Source: CBDCME01 sp965218865
GTDB lineage: Bacteria; Pseudomonadota; Alphaproteobacteria; JAAXGF01
Assembly (NCBI GenBank): GCA_965218865.1
Contig: CBDCME010000027.1
Location: 1-64,000, forward strand
Reading direction: 5' to 3'
Length of the DNA stretch: 64,000 bases
In this document: positions 24,737 through 34,029 of the stretch, in pieces
Layout of the letters: every line of letters begins with the position of its first letter
Position numbering within the stretch: position 1 is the stretch's first letter
Notes under the pieces: generated by a model
Told to the model about the DNA's origin: nothing
Database searches by the model: none
What the model saw: the letters and a program-made list of their open reading frames with translations, nothing else
Translations under genes and position numbers: made by a program

Positions 24737-26230
24737 ATGAAACCGACCCTGCGCCCGCGCTCGCCAAACGCGCTGCTGACGGTGGCGCACATGTACGCCG
24801 CCGATAGGGCGGCGGAGACGTCGGGCGTTCCCGGGGAACGACTCATGGAGGCCGCCGGCGAAGCCATCACGACGTCGATCCGCGAACGCTGGTCACCGCG
24901 ACCCGTGGCCGTGCTTTGTGGTCCGGGAAACAACGGCGGCGACGGCTTCGTCGTCGCCCGCCTGTTGCAACAGACGGGATGGCCGGTTTCCCTGGCCGTG
25001 CTCGGAAATCCCAACAATCTCAAGGGGGAAGCGGCCACCATGGCGCAACGCTGGGATGGCGCCGTGACGTCACTAACGCCGGAGATCCTCGACGGTGCCG
25101 GCCTGGCGGTGGACGCCTTGTTCGGTGCCGGCCTTGCCCGGCCCTTGAAAGGCGCCGCCCGCGCGGTCGTCGAATCGCTCGACGATCGCGGCACGCCCTA
25201 CGTGGCCGTGGACGTGCCCAGTGGCGTCGACGGCAACACGGGCGCCATCCTCGGGGCGGCCGCCCCGGCCGCGTTGACGGTGACGTTTTGCCGGCGGAAA
25301 CCGGCTCATCTGCTTCTGCCCGGCCGAATCCTATCCGGCGAGGTCGTTGTCGCCGACATCGGGATACCGGAGGCGGTGCTCGACGACATCGATATTCGAA
25401 CTTTCGTCAACGGTCCCGGCCTTTGGGAACGGCGGTTTCCCTGGCCCGGGGCCGCAAGCCACAAATACAGCCGCGGACACGCCGTCGTCGTCGGCGGAGA
25501 CGCCGTGGCGTCCGGCGCCGCCCGCCTGGCCGCCCGGGCGGCGTTACGGGCGGGGGCGGGCCTGGTTACCATTGCCTGTCCGGCCGAGGCCGCCACGGTG
25601 TACGCCGCGCAGTTGACGGCCGTGATGGTCGTGGCGATCACGAACAACGATGCCTTTGCCGAGGTCCTGGCCGATCCGCGCAAGAACGCGATCCTCCTCG
25701 GTCCCGGGGGCGGAATCACGGAGCGGACCCGGCGCGGAGTCCTGGCGGCACTTGCCGCGGAGAAGGCTTGTGTCCTCGACGCCGACGCGCTTTCTGTATT
25801 CGAAAGTAAGAAAAAACAACTATTTGAAGCGATTCTCTCAGAATGCCTCTTAACGCCGCACGAGGGCGAGTTTCGCCGCCTTTTCGGCCTCGAGGGTGAT
25901 AAACCGGGGCGGGCCCGGGCCGCCGCCGAAAAGTCTGGGGCGAGCGTACTCCTCAAGGGACCGGACACGGTGATCGCTTCGCCGGACGGGTACGCGGTCA
26001 TCAACGACAATGCCCCGCCCGAGTTGGCCACCGCCGGATCGGGCGACGTTCTGGCCGGAATCGCGTTGGGGCTGATGACCCAGGGTCTGTCGGCCTTCGA
26101 CGCGGGTTGTTGCGCCGCTTGGTTGCACGGGGCGGCGGCGGCACGGATTGGATCTGGTCTGATCGCCGAGGATATCGGCGAGGCCCTGCCCGCGGTCCTT
26201 GCCGAGCTGAAGGGGCGGGGCGCTCCCTGA
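24737..26230 (+). CDS. nnr: Bifunctional NAD(P)H-hydrate repair enzyme (epimerase and ADP-dependent dehydratase)
   Basis: Repairs hydrated NADH/NADPH: the N-terminal YjeF-type domain (about residues 1-215) epimerises NAD(P)HX and the C-terminal carbohydrate-kinase-like domain (about 230-495) dehydrates S-NAD(P)HX using ADP. Visible are VLCGPGNNGGDGFVVARLL and DALFGAGLARPL in the first half, and KYSRGHAVVVGGD, LTPHEGEFRRLFG, VLLKGPDTVIA and ATAGSGDVLAG (catalytic Asp) in the second. ATG at 24737 follows GGAGGGGGGGAATCC. The 497-residue length is normal. It stands between mobile-element debris and tRNA-Leu. Confidence 0.93.
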   Translation: MKPTLRPRSPNALLTVAHMYAADRAAETSGVPGERLMEAAGEAITTSIRERWSPRPVAVLCGPGNNGGDGFVVARLLQQTGWPVSLAVLGNPNNLKGEAATMAQRWDGAVTSLTPEILDGAGLAVDALFGAGLARPLKGAARAVVESLDDRGTPYVAVDVPSGVDGNTGAILGAAAPAALTVTFCRRKPAHLLLPGRILSGEVVVADIGIPEAVLDDIDIRTFVNGPGLWERRFPWPGAASHKYSRGHAVVVGGDAVASGAARLAARAALRAGAGLVTIACPAEAATVYAAQLTAVMVVAITNNDAFAEVLADPRKNAILLGPGGGITERTRRGVLAALAAEKACVLDADALSVFESKKKQLFEAILSECLLTPHEGEFRRLFGLEGDKPGRARAAAEKSGASVLLKGPDTVIASPDGYAVINDNAPPELATAGSGDVLAGIALGLMTQGLSAFDAGCCAAWLHGAAAARIGSGLIAEDIGEALPAVLAELKGRGAP

Positions 26231-26397
26231 CGGGGCGGGCGTACGCGAGTTCACGTCAACGACGGGTCTCGGTCACGGCTCGCGATTTCCGGCCGCTCGG
26301 GCGACCTTGCTTTGCCCTGTTAAGACGGGCGCCGCGTATGATATAGAGGCTCATGCGGGGGGGGGGGCTGGTGGCCCGCAACCCTGGAAAGCGCGGG

Positions 26398-26482
26398 GCG
26401 GGCGTGGTGGAATTGGTAGACACGCCAGATTTAGGATCTGGTGGCGAAAGCCTTGGGGGTTCGAGTCCCTTCGCCCGCACCA
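26398..26482 (+). tRNA. tRNA-Leu (anticodon TAG)
   Basis: Acceptor arms GCGGGCG and CGCCCGC pair over 7 bp, the anticodon stem CCAGA/TCTGG encloses TTTAGGA (anticodon TAG), a long variable arm typical of class II tRNAs is present, the T arm has GGTTCGAGTCC, and CCA is encoded. An 11 G run lies about 30 bp upstream. Confidence 0.95.
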
Positions 26483-26527
26483 TTTTGCATCACGGACGGA
26501 ATGATTTGATTTTCTAGGCGAGAGCAG

Positions 26528-27892
26528 ATGCAGGTAACGCAAACCAGCGAAAAGGAACTTCGGCGCGAATTCAAAATTGTCGTGGACGCCGGAGATATCG
26601 AAGAGAAGCTCATCGCCCGCCTCAAGGAATTGGGTCAAAACGTCCGCATGCCCGGTTTTCGGCCCGGCAAGGTCCCCGTGTCCCTGTTGCGCAAACAGTA
26701 CGGCAAGGCGGTGCTTCGCGATGTGATCGACCATTCCGTCGCCGAGGGGTCTCAAAAGGTGATCACCGACGAGGAATTGCAACCCGCCTCCCAACCTCAT
26801 GTCACGATCGGGGGATTCGACGAAGGCGCCGACCTCGAATTTTCCGTCGCCGTGGATCTGATGCCGAAGATCGATCCCGGGGACTTTCGCAAGACAAAGC
26901 TTACGCGCTACGCCTCGGAGGTTGGTGACGCCGACGTCGAGGACGTGCTGAAGCGAATGGCGAAGGAAGAGGCCGAGCAGAACCCTGTGAACGACCGCCC
27001 GGCGCAGGCCGGGGACGTGGTCGTGATCGATTTCATCGGCCGGATCGACGGCGAGGCCTTCGAAGGCGGTGCCGGCAACGATTTTCCCCTAGAATTGGGT
27101 TCGGGCCGATTCATCCCCGGCTTCGAGGACAATCTCGCCGGTTCCCAAACCGGCGAACACAAGACGTTTGAACTTAACTTTCCGGACGGCTACCCCAAAG
27201 AGGAATTGGCTAGGAAAACCGGCACATTTGACGTTGATGTCAAGGAAATCAAGGAATTGGTCCCGGCGACTGTAGATCAAGCGTTCGCCGAGGCGCACGG
27301 ACACGCGAACCTCGACGCATTGCACGCGGCCGTAAGGGAACGCATCGGGCGCCAATTCGCCGCGGCCTCGCGCGCAAAGCTCAAGCGCGCGCTTCTCGAT
27401 CGCCTCGCCGAGGAACACGACTTTCCGGTTCCGCAAGGTATGGTGGAGCGGGAGTTCGAAACGATTTGGAGCAGGATCACCGAGGAATTGGATCACCGGA
27501 ACACCAACCTCGCGGATTCGGGCCAGGACGAAGAGGCGCTCCGCTCCGATTATCGCGGCATCGCCGAGCGCCGTGTGCGGCTCGGACTTTTGTTGGGCGA
27601 AGTTGGACGTATCAATAACATCACGGTTGAGCCGGACGAGATCAAACGCGCGGTTCTGGCCGAGGCGATGGCCTCTCCCGGTAGGGAAAAGGAGGTGGTC
27701 GAGATGTATCGAGACAACGCGGAGGCGTTGCAGGCCCTGAGAGGTCCGATTTTCGAGGACAAGGTCGTCGATTTCATATTGGAAATGGCGACCATCGAAG
27801 ATAAGGAGGTTTCGGCCCAGGAGCTCCTGCGCGATCCCGACGCCGACAACGAAGGCGGTACGGACGAGGGGGAGGCGGCAGCCCCCGTTTGA
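26528..27892 (+). CDS. tig: Trigger factor (ribosome-associated chaperone and prolyl isomerase)
   Basis: Binds ribosomal protein L23 at the exit tunnel and assists folding of nascent chains. The 454-residue protein starts MQVTQTSEKELRREFKIVV; the ribosome-binding loop GFRPGKVP is at about residues 44-51. The FKBP-type isomerase domain (about 160-240) reads GDVVVIDFIGRIDGEAFEGG and LGSGRFIPGFEDNLAG. The C-terminal helical chaperone arms follow. It heads the tig-clpP-clpX-lon cluster of protein quality control, the usual alphaproteobacterial order. Confidence 0.96.
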   Translation: MQVTQTSEKELRREFKIVVDAGDIEEKLIARLKELGQNVRMPGFRPGKVPVSLLRKQYGKAVLRDVIDHSVAEGSQKVITDEELQPASQPHVTIGGFDEGADLEFSVAVDLMPKIDPGDFRKTKLTRYASEVGDADVEDVLKRMAKEEAEQNPVNDRPAQAGDVVVIDFIGRIDGEAFEGGAGNDFPLELGSGRFIPGFEDNLAGSQTGEHKTFELNFPDGYPKEELARKTGTFDVDVKEIKELVPATVDQAFAEAHGHANLDALHAAVRERIGRQFAAASRAKLKRALLDRLAEEHDFPVPQGMVEREFETIWSRITEELDHRNTNLADSGQDEEALRSDYRGIAERRVRLGLLLGEVGRINNITVEPDEIKRAVLAEAMASPGREKEVVEMYRDNAEALQALRGPIFEDKVVDFILEMATIEDKEVSAQELLRDPDADNEGGTDEGEAAAPV

Positions 27893-27948
27893 AGGCGGCC
27901 GAGCGAGTTAGCCCGCGAATTGATCGCCCACAAACTGGAAGGTCGGAC

Positions 27949-28590
27949 ATGCGCGACGTGCATCGTACCCGAATGAATTATCTGATCCCGATGGTGGTCG
28001 AGCAGACCGCGCGCGGAGAACGCTCCTACGACATCTATTCGCGTTTGCTCAAGGAAAGGATCGTTTTCTTGACCGGGCCGGTCGATGACGCCGTCGCCTC
28101 GTTGGTGACGGCGCAGTTCTTGTTTCTCGAATCGGAAAACCCGAGCAAGGATATCTCGCTCTACATCAATTCTCCGGGTGGCCTTGTCACCGCCGGCCTC
28201 GCGATTTACGATACCATGCAGTACATTCGTTCGCCGGTTTCCACCTTGTGCATTGGCCAAGCGGCATCGATGGGATCTCTTCTCTTGGCCTCCGGCGCCG
28301 CCGGGCAACGGTTCGCGTTGCCCAACGCCCGTATCATGATTCATCAGCCCTCGGGCGGTTATCAGGGACAGGCCTCGGACATCGAGATTCACGCCCGCGA
28401 AATCCTGTCGTTGCGCGCGCGTTTGAACGAGATCTACGTCAAACACACGGGACAGGCGCTGGACGTCGTCGAGAAAAACATGGAACGTGACAAATTCATG
28501 ACCGGCGAGGCGGCCAAGGAATTCGGTCTGATTGACGAAGTCATCAAGGATCGGCCACAACCAAAGGATGAATCGAAATCCGATGCATGA
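27949..28590 (+). CDS. clpP: ATP-dependent Clp protease proteolytic subunit
   Basis: The serine protease core that associates with ClpX or ClpA. The 213-residue protein has the catalytic Ser in GQAASMGSLLL, the His in RIMIHQPSGGYQGQASD and the Asp expected in the KNMERDKFMTGEA segment. ATG at 27949 has GGAAGG upstream; MNYLIPMVVEQT at 27973 would be a processed-like start, and a propeptide of this type (MRDVHRTR) is common in relatives. It lies between tig and clpX. Confidence 0.95.
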   Translation: MRDVHRTRMNYLIPMVVEQTARGERSYDIYSRLLKERIVFLTGPVDDAVASLVTAQFLFLESENPSKDISLYINSPGGLVTAGLAIYDTMQYIRSPVSTLCIGQAASMGSLLLASGAAGQRFALPNARIMIHQPSGGYQGQASDIEIHAREILSLRARLNEIYVKHTGQALDVVEKNMERDKFMTGEAAKEFGLIDEVIKDRPQPKDESKSDA

Positions 28591-28762
28591 CGATTTAACC
28601 CTTTATTGAGGGGGAATCGGTTAGTCTTCGCGCGTGGCGGGGCCGCCGTGTGACCTGCCCCAGCGGTTCAAAGTGTGACAGTTGGCATGTTCGGTGCTTG
28701 TATTCACTGTTTGATGGTGACTAACGTTCTGATCGGTAAGAAAGTTCTCTGACGGAGTAACT

Positions 28763-30040
28763 ATGACGAAATCTGCCGGCGGAGATTCCAAGAATACGCT
28801 TTACTGCTCGTTTTGCGGCAAAAGCCAACACGAGGTGCGCAAACTCATTGCGGGCCCGACGGTTTTCATCTGCGATGAGTGTGTCGAGCTGTGCATGGAC
28901 ATTATTCGAGAGGAGCACAAGAGTGCTCTGGTTAAATCCCGAGATGGTGTGCCGACGCCGGTCGATATTTGCCGGGTGCTCGACGATTACGTGATCGGAC
29001 AGGGCTACGCCAAGCGGGTTCTATCGGTTGCCGTACATAATCATTACAAGCGTCTGAGCCACGGTGCCAAATCGAACGACGTCGAGCTTGCCAAGTCGAA
29101 TATTCTGCTCATCGGCCCGACGGGGTGCGGAAAAACGCTCCTGGCCCAGACTTTGGCGCGTATTCTTGACGTCCCCTTCACGATGGCCGACGCCACGACC
29201 CTGACCGAGGCGGGATATGTCGGCGAGGACGTCGAAAACATCATCCTCAAGCTTCTACAGGCGGCCGATTACAACGTCGAGCGCGCCCAGCGCGGCATCG
29301 TGTATATCGACGAAGTCGACAAGATTTCGCGAAAATCCGACAATCCGTCGATCACGCGGGACGTCTCGGGCGAGGGCGTTCAACAGGCTCTTCTCAAGAT
29401 CATGGAAGGGACCATCGCATCGGTGCCACCCCAGGGCGGCCGCAAGCACCCGCAGCAGGAATTCCTTCAGGTCGACACGACCAACATCCTGTTCGTTTGC
29501 GGGGGGGCCTTTTCGGGTCTCGAAAAGATTATATGCTCGCGCGGGCGTGGGACCTCGATCGGTTTCGGAGCCGACGTGCAGGCGCCGGAGGAACGCAAGA
29601 CAGGTGACATTTTGCGCGAAATCGAGCCCGAGGACCTCTTGCGTTTCGGGCTTATTCCCGAGTTCGTCGGCCGCCTTCCGGTTATCGCGACCCTCGATGT
29701 CCTGGACGAGGATGCCTTGGTCGAAATTCTGACCAAACCGAAGAACGCCTTGGTGAAGCAATATCAGAAGCTTTTCGAGATGGAGGACGTCCATCTCGCG
29801 TTTTCCGAGGACGCGTTACGCGGCATCGCCAAAAAGGCGGTCTCGCGCAAAACGGGCGCCCGGGGGCTGCGCTCGATCCTCGAGGCGATCCTGTTGGATA
29901 CGATGTTCGATCTCCCGGCCCTGGACGGTGTCCAAGAGGCGGTGATCAACAAGGAAGTCATCGAGGGACGGGCTCAGCCCTTGCTCATCTACGCCGATCG
30001 GCGCGATGAAGTCGGGCGGACGCCGCGGACCTCGGCATGA
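28763..30040 (+). CDS. clpX: ATP-dependent Clp protease ATP-binding subunit ClpX
   Basis: AAA+ unfoldase that feeds substrates to ClpP. The 425-residue protein has an N-terminal zinc finger with Cys15, Cys18, Cys37 and Cys40 (YCSFCGKS ... FICDECVEL), Walker A GPTGCGKTLLAQT at about 117-129, Walker B IVYIDEVDKI, and the ClpP-binding loop region with IICSRGRGTSIGFG. ATG follows CGGAGTAACT. A 170 bp gap separates it from clpP, room for its own promoter. Confidence 0.97.
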   Translation: MTKSAGGDSKNTLYCSFCGKSQHEVRKLIAGPTVFICDECVELCMDIIREEHKSALVKSRDGVPTPVDICRVLDDYVIGQGYAKRVLSVAVHNHYKRLSHGAKSNDVELAKSNILLIGPTGCGKTLLAQTLARILDVPFTMADATTLTEAGYVGEDVENIILKLLQAADYNVERAQRGIVYIDEVDKISRKSDNPSITRDVSGEGVQQALLKIMEGTIASVPPQGGRKHPQQEFLQVDTTNILFVCGGAFSGLEKIICSRGRGTSIGFGADVQAPEERKTGDILREIEPEDLLRFGLIPEFVGRLPVIATLDVLDEDALVEILTKPKNALVKQYQKLFEMEDVHLAFSEDALRGIAKKAVSRKTGARGLRSILEAILLDTMFDLPALDGVQEAVINKEVIEGRAQPLLIYADRRDEVGRTPRTSA

Positions 30041-30059
30041 CGTGGTTCCGACCGTTGGT

Positions 30060-30087
30060 CTTCAAATTTTCTTCGGTATCCCCATAT
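30060..30087 (+). promoter_or_regulatory. Sigma-32-like (heat shock) promoter upstream of lon
   Basis: CTTCAAA (30060-30066) and CCCCATAT (30080-30087) are 13 bp apart. This matches the RpoH consensus CTTGAAA-N13-CCCCATNT with one mismatch. A second CCCCATGT at 30110-30117 with GTTGAT-like sequence 13 bp before it follows, closer to the start codon. Lon is a classic RpoH target, which supports the call; RpoH promoters in alphaproteobacteria vary from the enteric consensus. Confidence 0.6.
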
Positions 30088-30128
30088 CAAGTTGATCTTT
30101 AACGTCTTTCCCCATGTGAGGTGATCTC

Positions 30129-32534
30129 TTGAGCGATTCGCGCGCGTCCCTTTATCCTGTTTTGCCCCTGCGGGACATCGTCGTCTTTCCACATATGATC
30201 GTGCCGCTATTCGTCGGCCGTGAAAAATCGGTTCGGGCGCTCGAAGACGTCATGAAAGACGACAAGCAAATCCTATTGGTGGCACAGAAGGATGCGGCGC
30301 AAGACGATCCGGGCACCGATGATATTCATGCCGTCGGCACCGTCGGTACCGTATTGCAGCTTCTCAAATTGCCGGACGGAACGGTCAAGGTTTTGGTCGA
30401 GGGGGGACCGAGGGCCCGAATTCTGCGTTTCGCCGATACCGAGAAATTTTTCCAAGCGTACGCCGAACAAATCGAGGAGGACAACGAGGAGGTCAGCGAG
30501 TTCGAAGCCTTGGCCCGTTCGGTAATTTCCCAGTTCGAACAGTACGTCAAGCTCAACAAGAAGGTCCCGCCCGAGGTCCTGGTGTCGCTCAATCAGATCG
30601 ACGATCCGAGCAAACTGGCCGATACGGTGGCGTCGCACCTGACCGTAAAGGTCGCCGAAAAACAGGAGCTACTGGAGATCGCGGCCGTGGCCGAGCGCCT
30701 CGAGCGCGTTTACGCGTTCATGGAAGGCGAGATTGGTGTACTCCAGGTCGAACGCAAGATACGGAGCCGTGTCAAGCGGCAAATGGAGAAAACACAGCGT
30801 GAGTACTACCTAAACGAACAGCTCAAGGCGATTCAAAAGGAACTGGGCAAAACCGAGGACGGACGCGACGAGGCCAGCGAATACGAGGAGCGAATCAAGA
30901 AAACCAAGTTCACGAAGGAAGCGCGCGAAAAAGCGCTCGCCGAGGTGAAGAAACTGCGGACCATGAGTCCAATGTCGGCCGAGGCGACCGTGGTCCGCAA
31001 TTACCTGGATTGGCTTCTGACCATCCCGTGGCGCAAGCGGAGCAAGATCAAGAAGGACATCCGATGGGCCGAGCAGGTGCTTGACGTGGACCATTACGCG
31101 CTTGAAAAGGTCAAGGAACGTATTCTCGAGTATCTCGCCGTCCAGCAAAGGCAGTCCAAGCTCAAGGGGCCGATATTGTGTCTGGTGGGGGCGCCCGGCG
31201 TTGGTAAAACCTCGCTCGGAAAGTCGATCGCTCGGGCGACGGGCCGAAAATTCGTCCGCATGTCGTTGGGCGGCGTCCGCGACGAAGCCGAGATCCGGGG
31301 CCATCGACGCACCTATATCGGTTCGATGCCGGGCAAGATCATCCAGTCGATGAAGAAGGCGAAGACCTCCAATCCCCTTTTCCTGCTCGACGAAGTCGAC
31401 AAACTGGGAGCGGACTGGCGGGGAGATCCGTCGTCCGCGCTGCTCGAGGTCCTCGATCCGGAACAGAATAGTACATTCAACGACCATTACCTCGAGGTCG
31501 ATTACGATCTCTCCGACGTGATGTTCGTGACAACGGCGAATACCCTGCGAATTCCGCAACCGTTGCTCGACCGCATGGAGGTCTTGCGCCTCTCCGGCTA
31601 CACGGAGGACGAAAAGATTCAGATCGCCAAGCGCCACCTGATCTCGAAACAGATGGAAGCGCATGGTTTGAAGGAAAAGGAATGGTCGATATCCGATGAG
31701 GCCTTACGAGCGTTGATTCGGTTTTACACGCGCGAGGCCGGCGTGCGTAACCTTGAACGCGAGATCGCGAATCTCACGCGAAAGGCGACCAAGGAGATTT
31801 TGTTAGAGGATTTGACCCGAATTCAGGTCACCTGCCGCAACCTCCATAAATACGCCGGCGTCAAACGCTATCGTTACGGGCAGGTTGAACTTGAAGACCT
31901 GGTCGGCGTGACCACCGGCCTGGCCTGGACGGAGGTCGGGGGTGAGCTTCTTTCCGTGGAAGCGGTGATCGTTCCCGGCCGAGGCCGCATTGTCCAGACC
32001 GGTAAGCTCGGCGACGTGATGCAGGAATCCGTGCAAGCGGCCAAGAGCTTCGTGCATTCACGCTCGCGGCGATTCGGTATCAAGGCACGGTTGTTCGAAA
32101 AAAATGATATTCACGTTCACGTGCCCGAGGGTGCGACGCCAAAGGATGGTCCCTCGGCGGGCGTCACGATGTGCACCTCGATCGTCTCGGCGTTGACCGG
32201 GGTCCCTGTGCGGCGCACGGTGGCGATGACCGGCGAGATCACGTTACGCGGCCGCGTGTTGCCGATCGGAGGTCTCAAGGAAAAGCTCTTGGCGGCCCTG
32301 CGCGGCCTTTTGAAAACGGTCATCATTCCAAAGGAAAACGAAAAGGATTTGGCCGAGATTCCGGACAACGTGAAGCGCGGGATCGAAATTATACCCGTAT
32401 CAACCGTCGACGAAGTGCTCGATTTTGCCCTTTCCGAAAAACTGGAACCCCTGAAAGAGGGCGAGGATGTGAATGTTGACGAGGTTCGGCCGGTCCGTGG
32501 CGAGGACGAATTGGGGGAGTTGGTTACCCACTGA
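30129..32534 (+). CDS. lon: ATP-dependent protease Lon
   Basis: Degrades misfolded and regulatory proteins in the cytoplasm. The 801-residue protein comprises the LON substrate-binding domain (about 8-205), the AAA+ module with Walker A GAPGVGKTSLGKS at about 353-365 and Walker B FLLDEVDKLG, and the protease domain with catalytic Ser in KDGPSAGVTM (about residue 675) and Lys in GGLKEKLLAA (about 717). The start is a TTG at 30129 behind GTGAGGTGATC. Heat-shock-like promoters lie just upstream. Full family length. Confidence 0.97.
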   Translation: MSDSRASLYPVLPLRDIVVFPHMIVPLFVGREKSVRALEDVMKDDKQILLVAQKDAAQDDPGTDDIHAVGTVGTVLQLLKLPDGTVKVLVEGGPRARILRFADTEKFFQAYAEQIEEDNEEVSEFEALARSVISQFEQYVKLNKKVPPEVLVSLNQIDDPSKLADTVASHLTVKVAEKQELLEIAAVAERLERVYAFMEGEIGVLQVERKIRSRVKRQMEKTQREYYLNEQLKAIQKELGKTEDGRDEASEYEERIKKTKFTKEAREKALAEVKKLRTMSPMSAEATVVRNYLDWLLTIPWRKRSKIKKDIRWAEQVLDVDHYALEKVKERILEYLAVQQRQSKLKGPILCLVGAPGVGKTSLGKSIARATGRKFVRMSLGGVRDEAEIRGHRRTYIGSMPGKIIQSMKKAKTSNPLFLLDEVDKLGADWRGDPSSALLEVLDPEQNSTFNDHYLEVDYDLSDVMFVTTANTLRIPQPLLDRMEVLRLSGYTEDEKIQIAKRHLISKQMEAHGLKEKEWSISDEALRALIRFYTREAGVRNLEREIANLTRKATKEILLEDLTRIQVTCRNLHKYAGVKRYRYGQVELEDLVGVTTGLAWTEVGGELLSVEAVIVPGRGRIVQTGKLGDVMQESVQAAKSFVHSRSRRFGIKARLFEKNDIHVHVPEGATPKDGPSAGVTMCTSIVSALTGVPVRRTVAMTGEITLRGRVLPIGGLKEKLLAALRGLLKTVIIPKENEKDLAEIPDNVKRGIEIIPVSTVDEVLDFALSEKLEPLKEGEDVNVDEVRPVRGEDELGELVTH

Positions 32535-32537
32535 ACC

Positions 32538-32564
32538 TCGGGCCGATTGCAATGCGGCGCCCGA
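32538..32564 (+). terminator. Possible transcription terminator after lon
   Basis: TCGGGC (32538-32543) pairs with GCCCGA (32559-32564), with further CG/CG pairing inside, and AAATTTT follows a few bases later. It starts right after the lon stop. The T-run is weak, so this is only a candidate. Confidence 0.3.
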
Positions 32565-32696
32565 CGGGTAAATTTTCCCAGTTGATTCACGCAAGTGTGA
32601 TTGACGGGCACGCGCCCCGCGATCTAGACTGCCTCATGCCCTGAAAGGGGCACCGTTCCTTAATTTATATGGTCTTTCCGAGCAGGGGGTTAGCAA

Positions 32697-32975
32697 GTGA
32701 ACAAAAACGATCTGATCGCGAGTGTTGCGGATTCCGGCGGTTTCACCAAGGCCGACGCCGGAAAAGCCGTCGACAGTGTGTTCGACACCATCACGAATTC
32801 CTTGTCCTCCGGTGAAGAGGTACGCCTTGTGGGTTTCGGGACTTTCAGCGTCTCTCACCGCGCGGCGGGCACGGGACGTAATCCGGCAACTGGCGAAACG
32901 ATTCAGATCGCTGCGTCGAAATTGCCGAAGTTCAAGGCCGGAAAAGCGTTAAAGGACTCAGTCAACTCAAAATAG
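32697..32975 (+). CDS. hup: HU family DNA-binding protein
   Basis: A 92-residue histone-like protein that bends DNA and organises the nucleoid. It has the HU/IHF pattern: MNKNDLIASVADSGGFTKAD, VRLVGFGTFSVSHRAAGTGR, then the DNA-intercalating arm RNPATGETIQIAASKLPKFK and AGKALKDSVN. HU rather than IHF is indicated by RNPATGE and by its position directly after lon, as in many proteobacteria. The start is a GTG with AGGGGG seven bases upstream. Confidence 0.93.
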   Translation: MNKNDLIASVADSGGFTKADAGKAVDSVFDTITNSLSSGEEVRLVGFGTFSVSHRAAGTGRNPATGETIQIAASKLPKFKAGKALKDSVNSK

Positions 32976-33044
32976 GTTTCGGTAGCGCGCTGCGTCTCAC
33001 GTCCCCGAATTCCGCTTTCGTCGGGTGAAATTGATCGTCGTATC

Positions 33045-33120
33045 GGGCGATTAGCTCAGTCGGGAGAGCGCCTCGTTTACACCGAGGAGGTCGGCGGTTC
33101 GAGCCCGTCATCGCCCACCA
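33045..33120 (+). tRNA. tRNA-Val (anticodon TAC)
   Basis: Acceptor GGGCGAT pairs with ATCGCCC, the anticodon stem CCTCG/CGAGG encloses TTTACAC (anticodon TAC), the T arm has GGTTCGAGCC, and CCA is encoded. 76 nt. Confidence 0.95.
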
Positions 33121-33236
33121 GGCGGCGGACGGCTGCGCACTCTGTTTTCATGCCGTCCGTCAATGACTCGGCCGAGGTGATGATTCTTGACATGTTTTGT
33201 CGGCTAACGGTACATGAACCCACGCGAATTCCGTTT

Positions 33237-33315
<79 letters not shown>

Positions 33316-33455
33316 GTGCGCCGAACGTTCGAGTTTCGGTGACAGATGACCTCGAAGTCGACCGCCGAAGCCCAATCGTTTGTTTTTCTAAAAATACTAG
33401 ATCAACGTATCGCCCATACGTGAAAATTTTGTAACCCACAACCACCGGGGAGAAC

Positions 33456-33477
33456 TTGGTTACGATTTCGTAACCAA
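33456..33477. promoter_or_regulatory. Perfect palindrome in the nuo operon upstream region
   Basis: The 348 bp between tRNA-Asp and nuoA contain no gene. TTGGTTACG (33456-33464) and CGTAACCAA (33469-33477) form a perfect 9 bp inverted repeat with a 4 bp spacer, about 190 bp before the nuoA start. A half-like GTAACCCACAACC lies just upstream. There is no T-run, so it is more like an operator than a terminator. The regulator is unknown. Confidence 0.5.
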
Positions 33478-33663
33478 ACGTCGGTACTGAAGATTTTTGG
33501 GCGGTTTCGGCGGGTAGATCGCGCTCGGGATCGCGACCCGGATCGTGGAAAGGGGAGGTTCGGATTATCGGGCGGGGATCTTCGGCACCCGGCGATGATT
33601 CGGCCGGGTCCAAGAGCCACGGCGTCCGGGTTCGGTGAAACGTGGCAATATCGAGGGGCCAAG

Positions 33664-34029
33664 ATGCAGCCAGTGCTAATTGAATATCTACCAATTCTGA
33701 TTTTTCTGGCGATCGCGTTGGGTCTATCATTTGTCATTATTGGAGTTTCGTATCTGTTCGCGCCCCAACGACCCGACAGCGAAAAGCTATCGCAATATGA
33801 ATGTGGATTTGACGCCTTTGGCGACGCCCGAAAGCGTTTCGACGTAAGGTTTTATCTCGTGACATTACTATTCATTATATTCGACCTGGAGGTGGCCTTT
33901 CTTTTTCCTTGGGCGACGGTTCTGGCTAAAATTGGCGCCTTCGGGTTTTGGTCGATGATGATATTCCTAGCCGTTCTCACCGTGGGATTCATTTACGAAT
34001 GGAAGAAAGGGGCGTTGGAATGGGAATGA
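33664..34029 (+). CDS. nuoA: NADH-quinone oxidoreductase subunit A
   Basis: Membrane subunit of respiratory complex I, 121 residues with three hydrophobic helices (ILIFLAIALGLSFVIIGVSY, YLVTLLFIIFDLEVAFLFPW, MMIFLAVLTVGFIYEW). The conserved loop SEKLSQYECGFDAFGDARKR has the reactive Cys of the quinone-site region, and FDLEVAFLFPW is invariant in NuoA. ATG at 33664 follows GAGGGGCCAAG; an earlier ATG at 33595 gives a non-homologous leader. First gene of the nuoA-N operon; it overlaps nuoB. Confidence 0.96.
   Translation: MQPVLIEYLPILIFLAIALGLSFVIIGVSYLFAPQRPDSEKLSQYECGFDAFGDARKRFDVRFYLVTLLFIIFDLEVAFLFPWATVLAKIGAFGFWSMMIFLAVLTVGFIYEWKKGALEWE

Noticed and set aside
26354..26367. Run of 11 G before tRNA-Leu as a phase-variation switch
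   Set aside because: It lies in no reading frame and not between recognisable promoter elements; noted only as a homopolymer prone to error.
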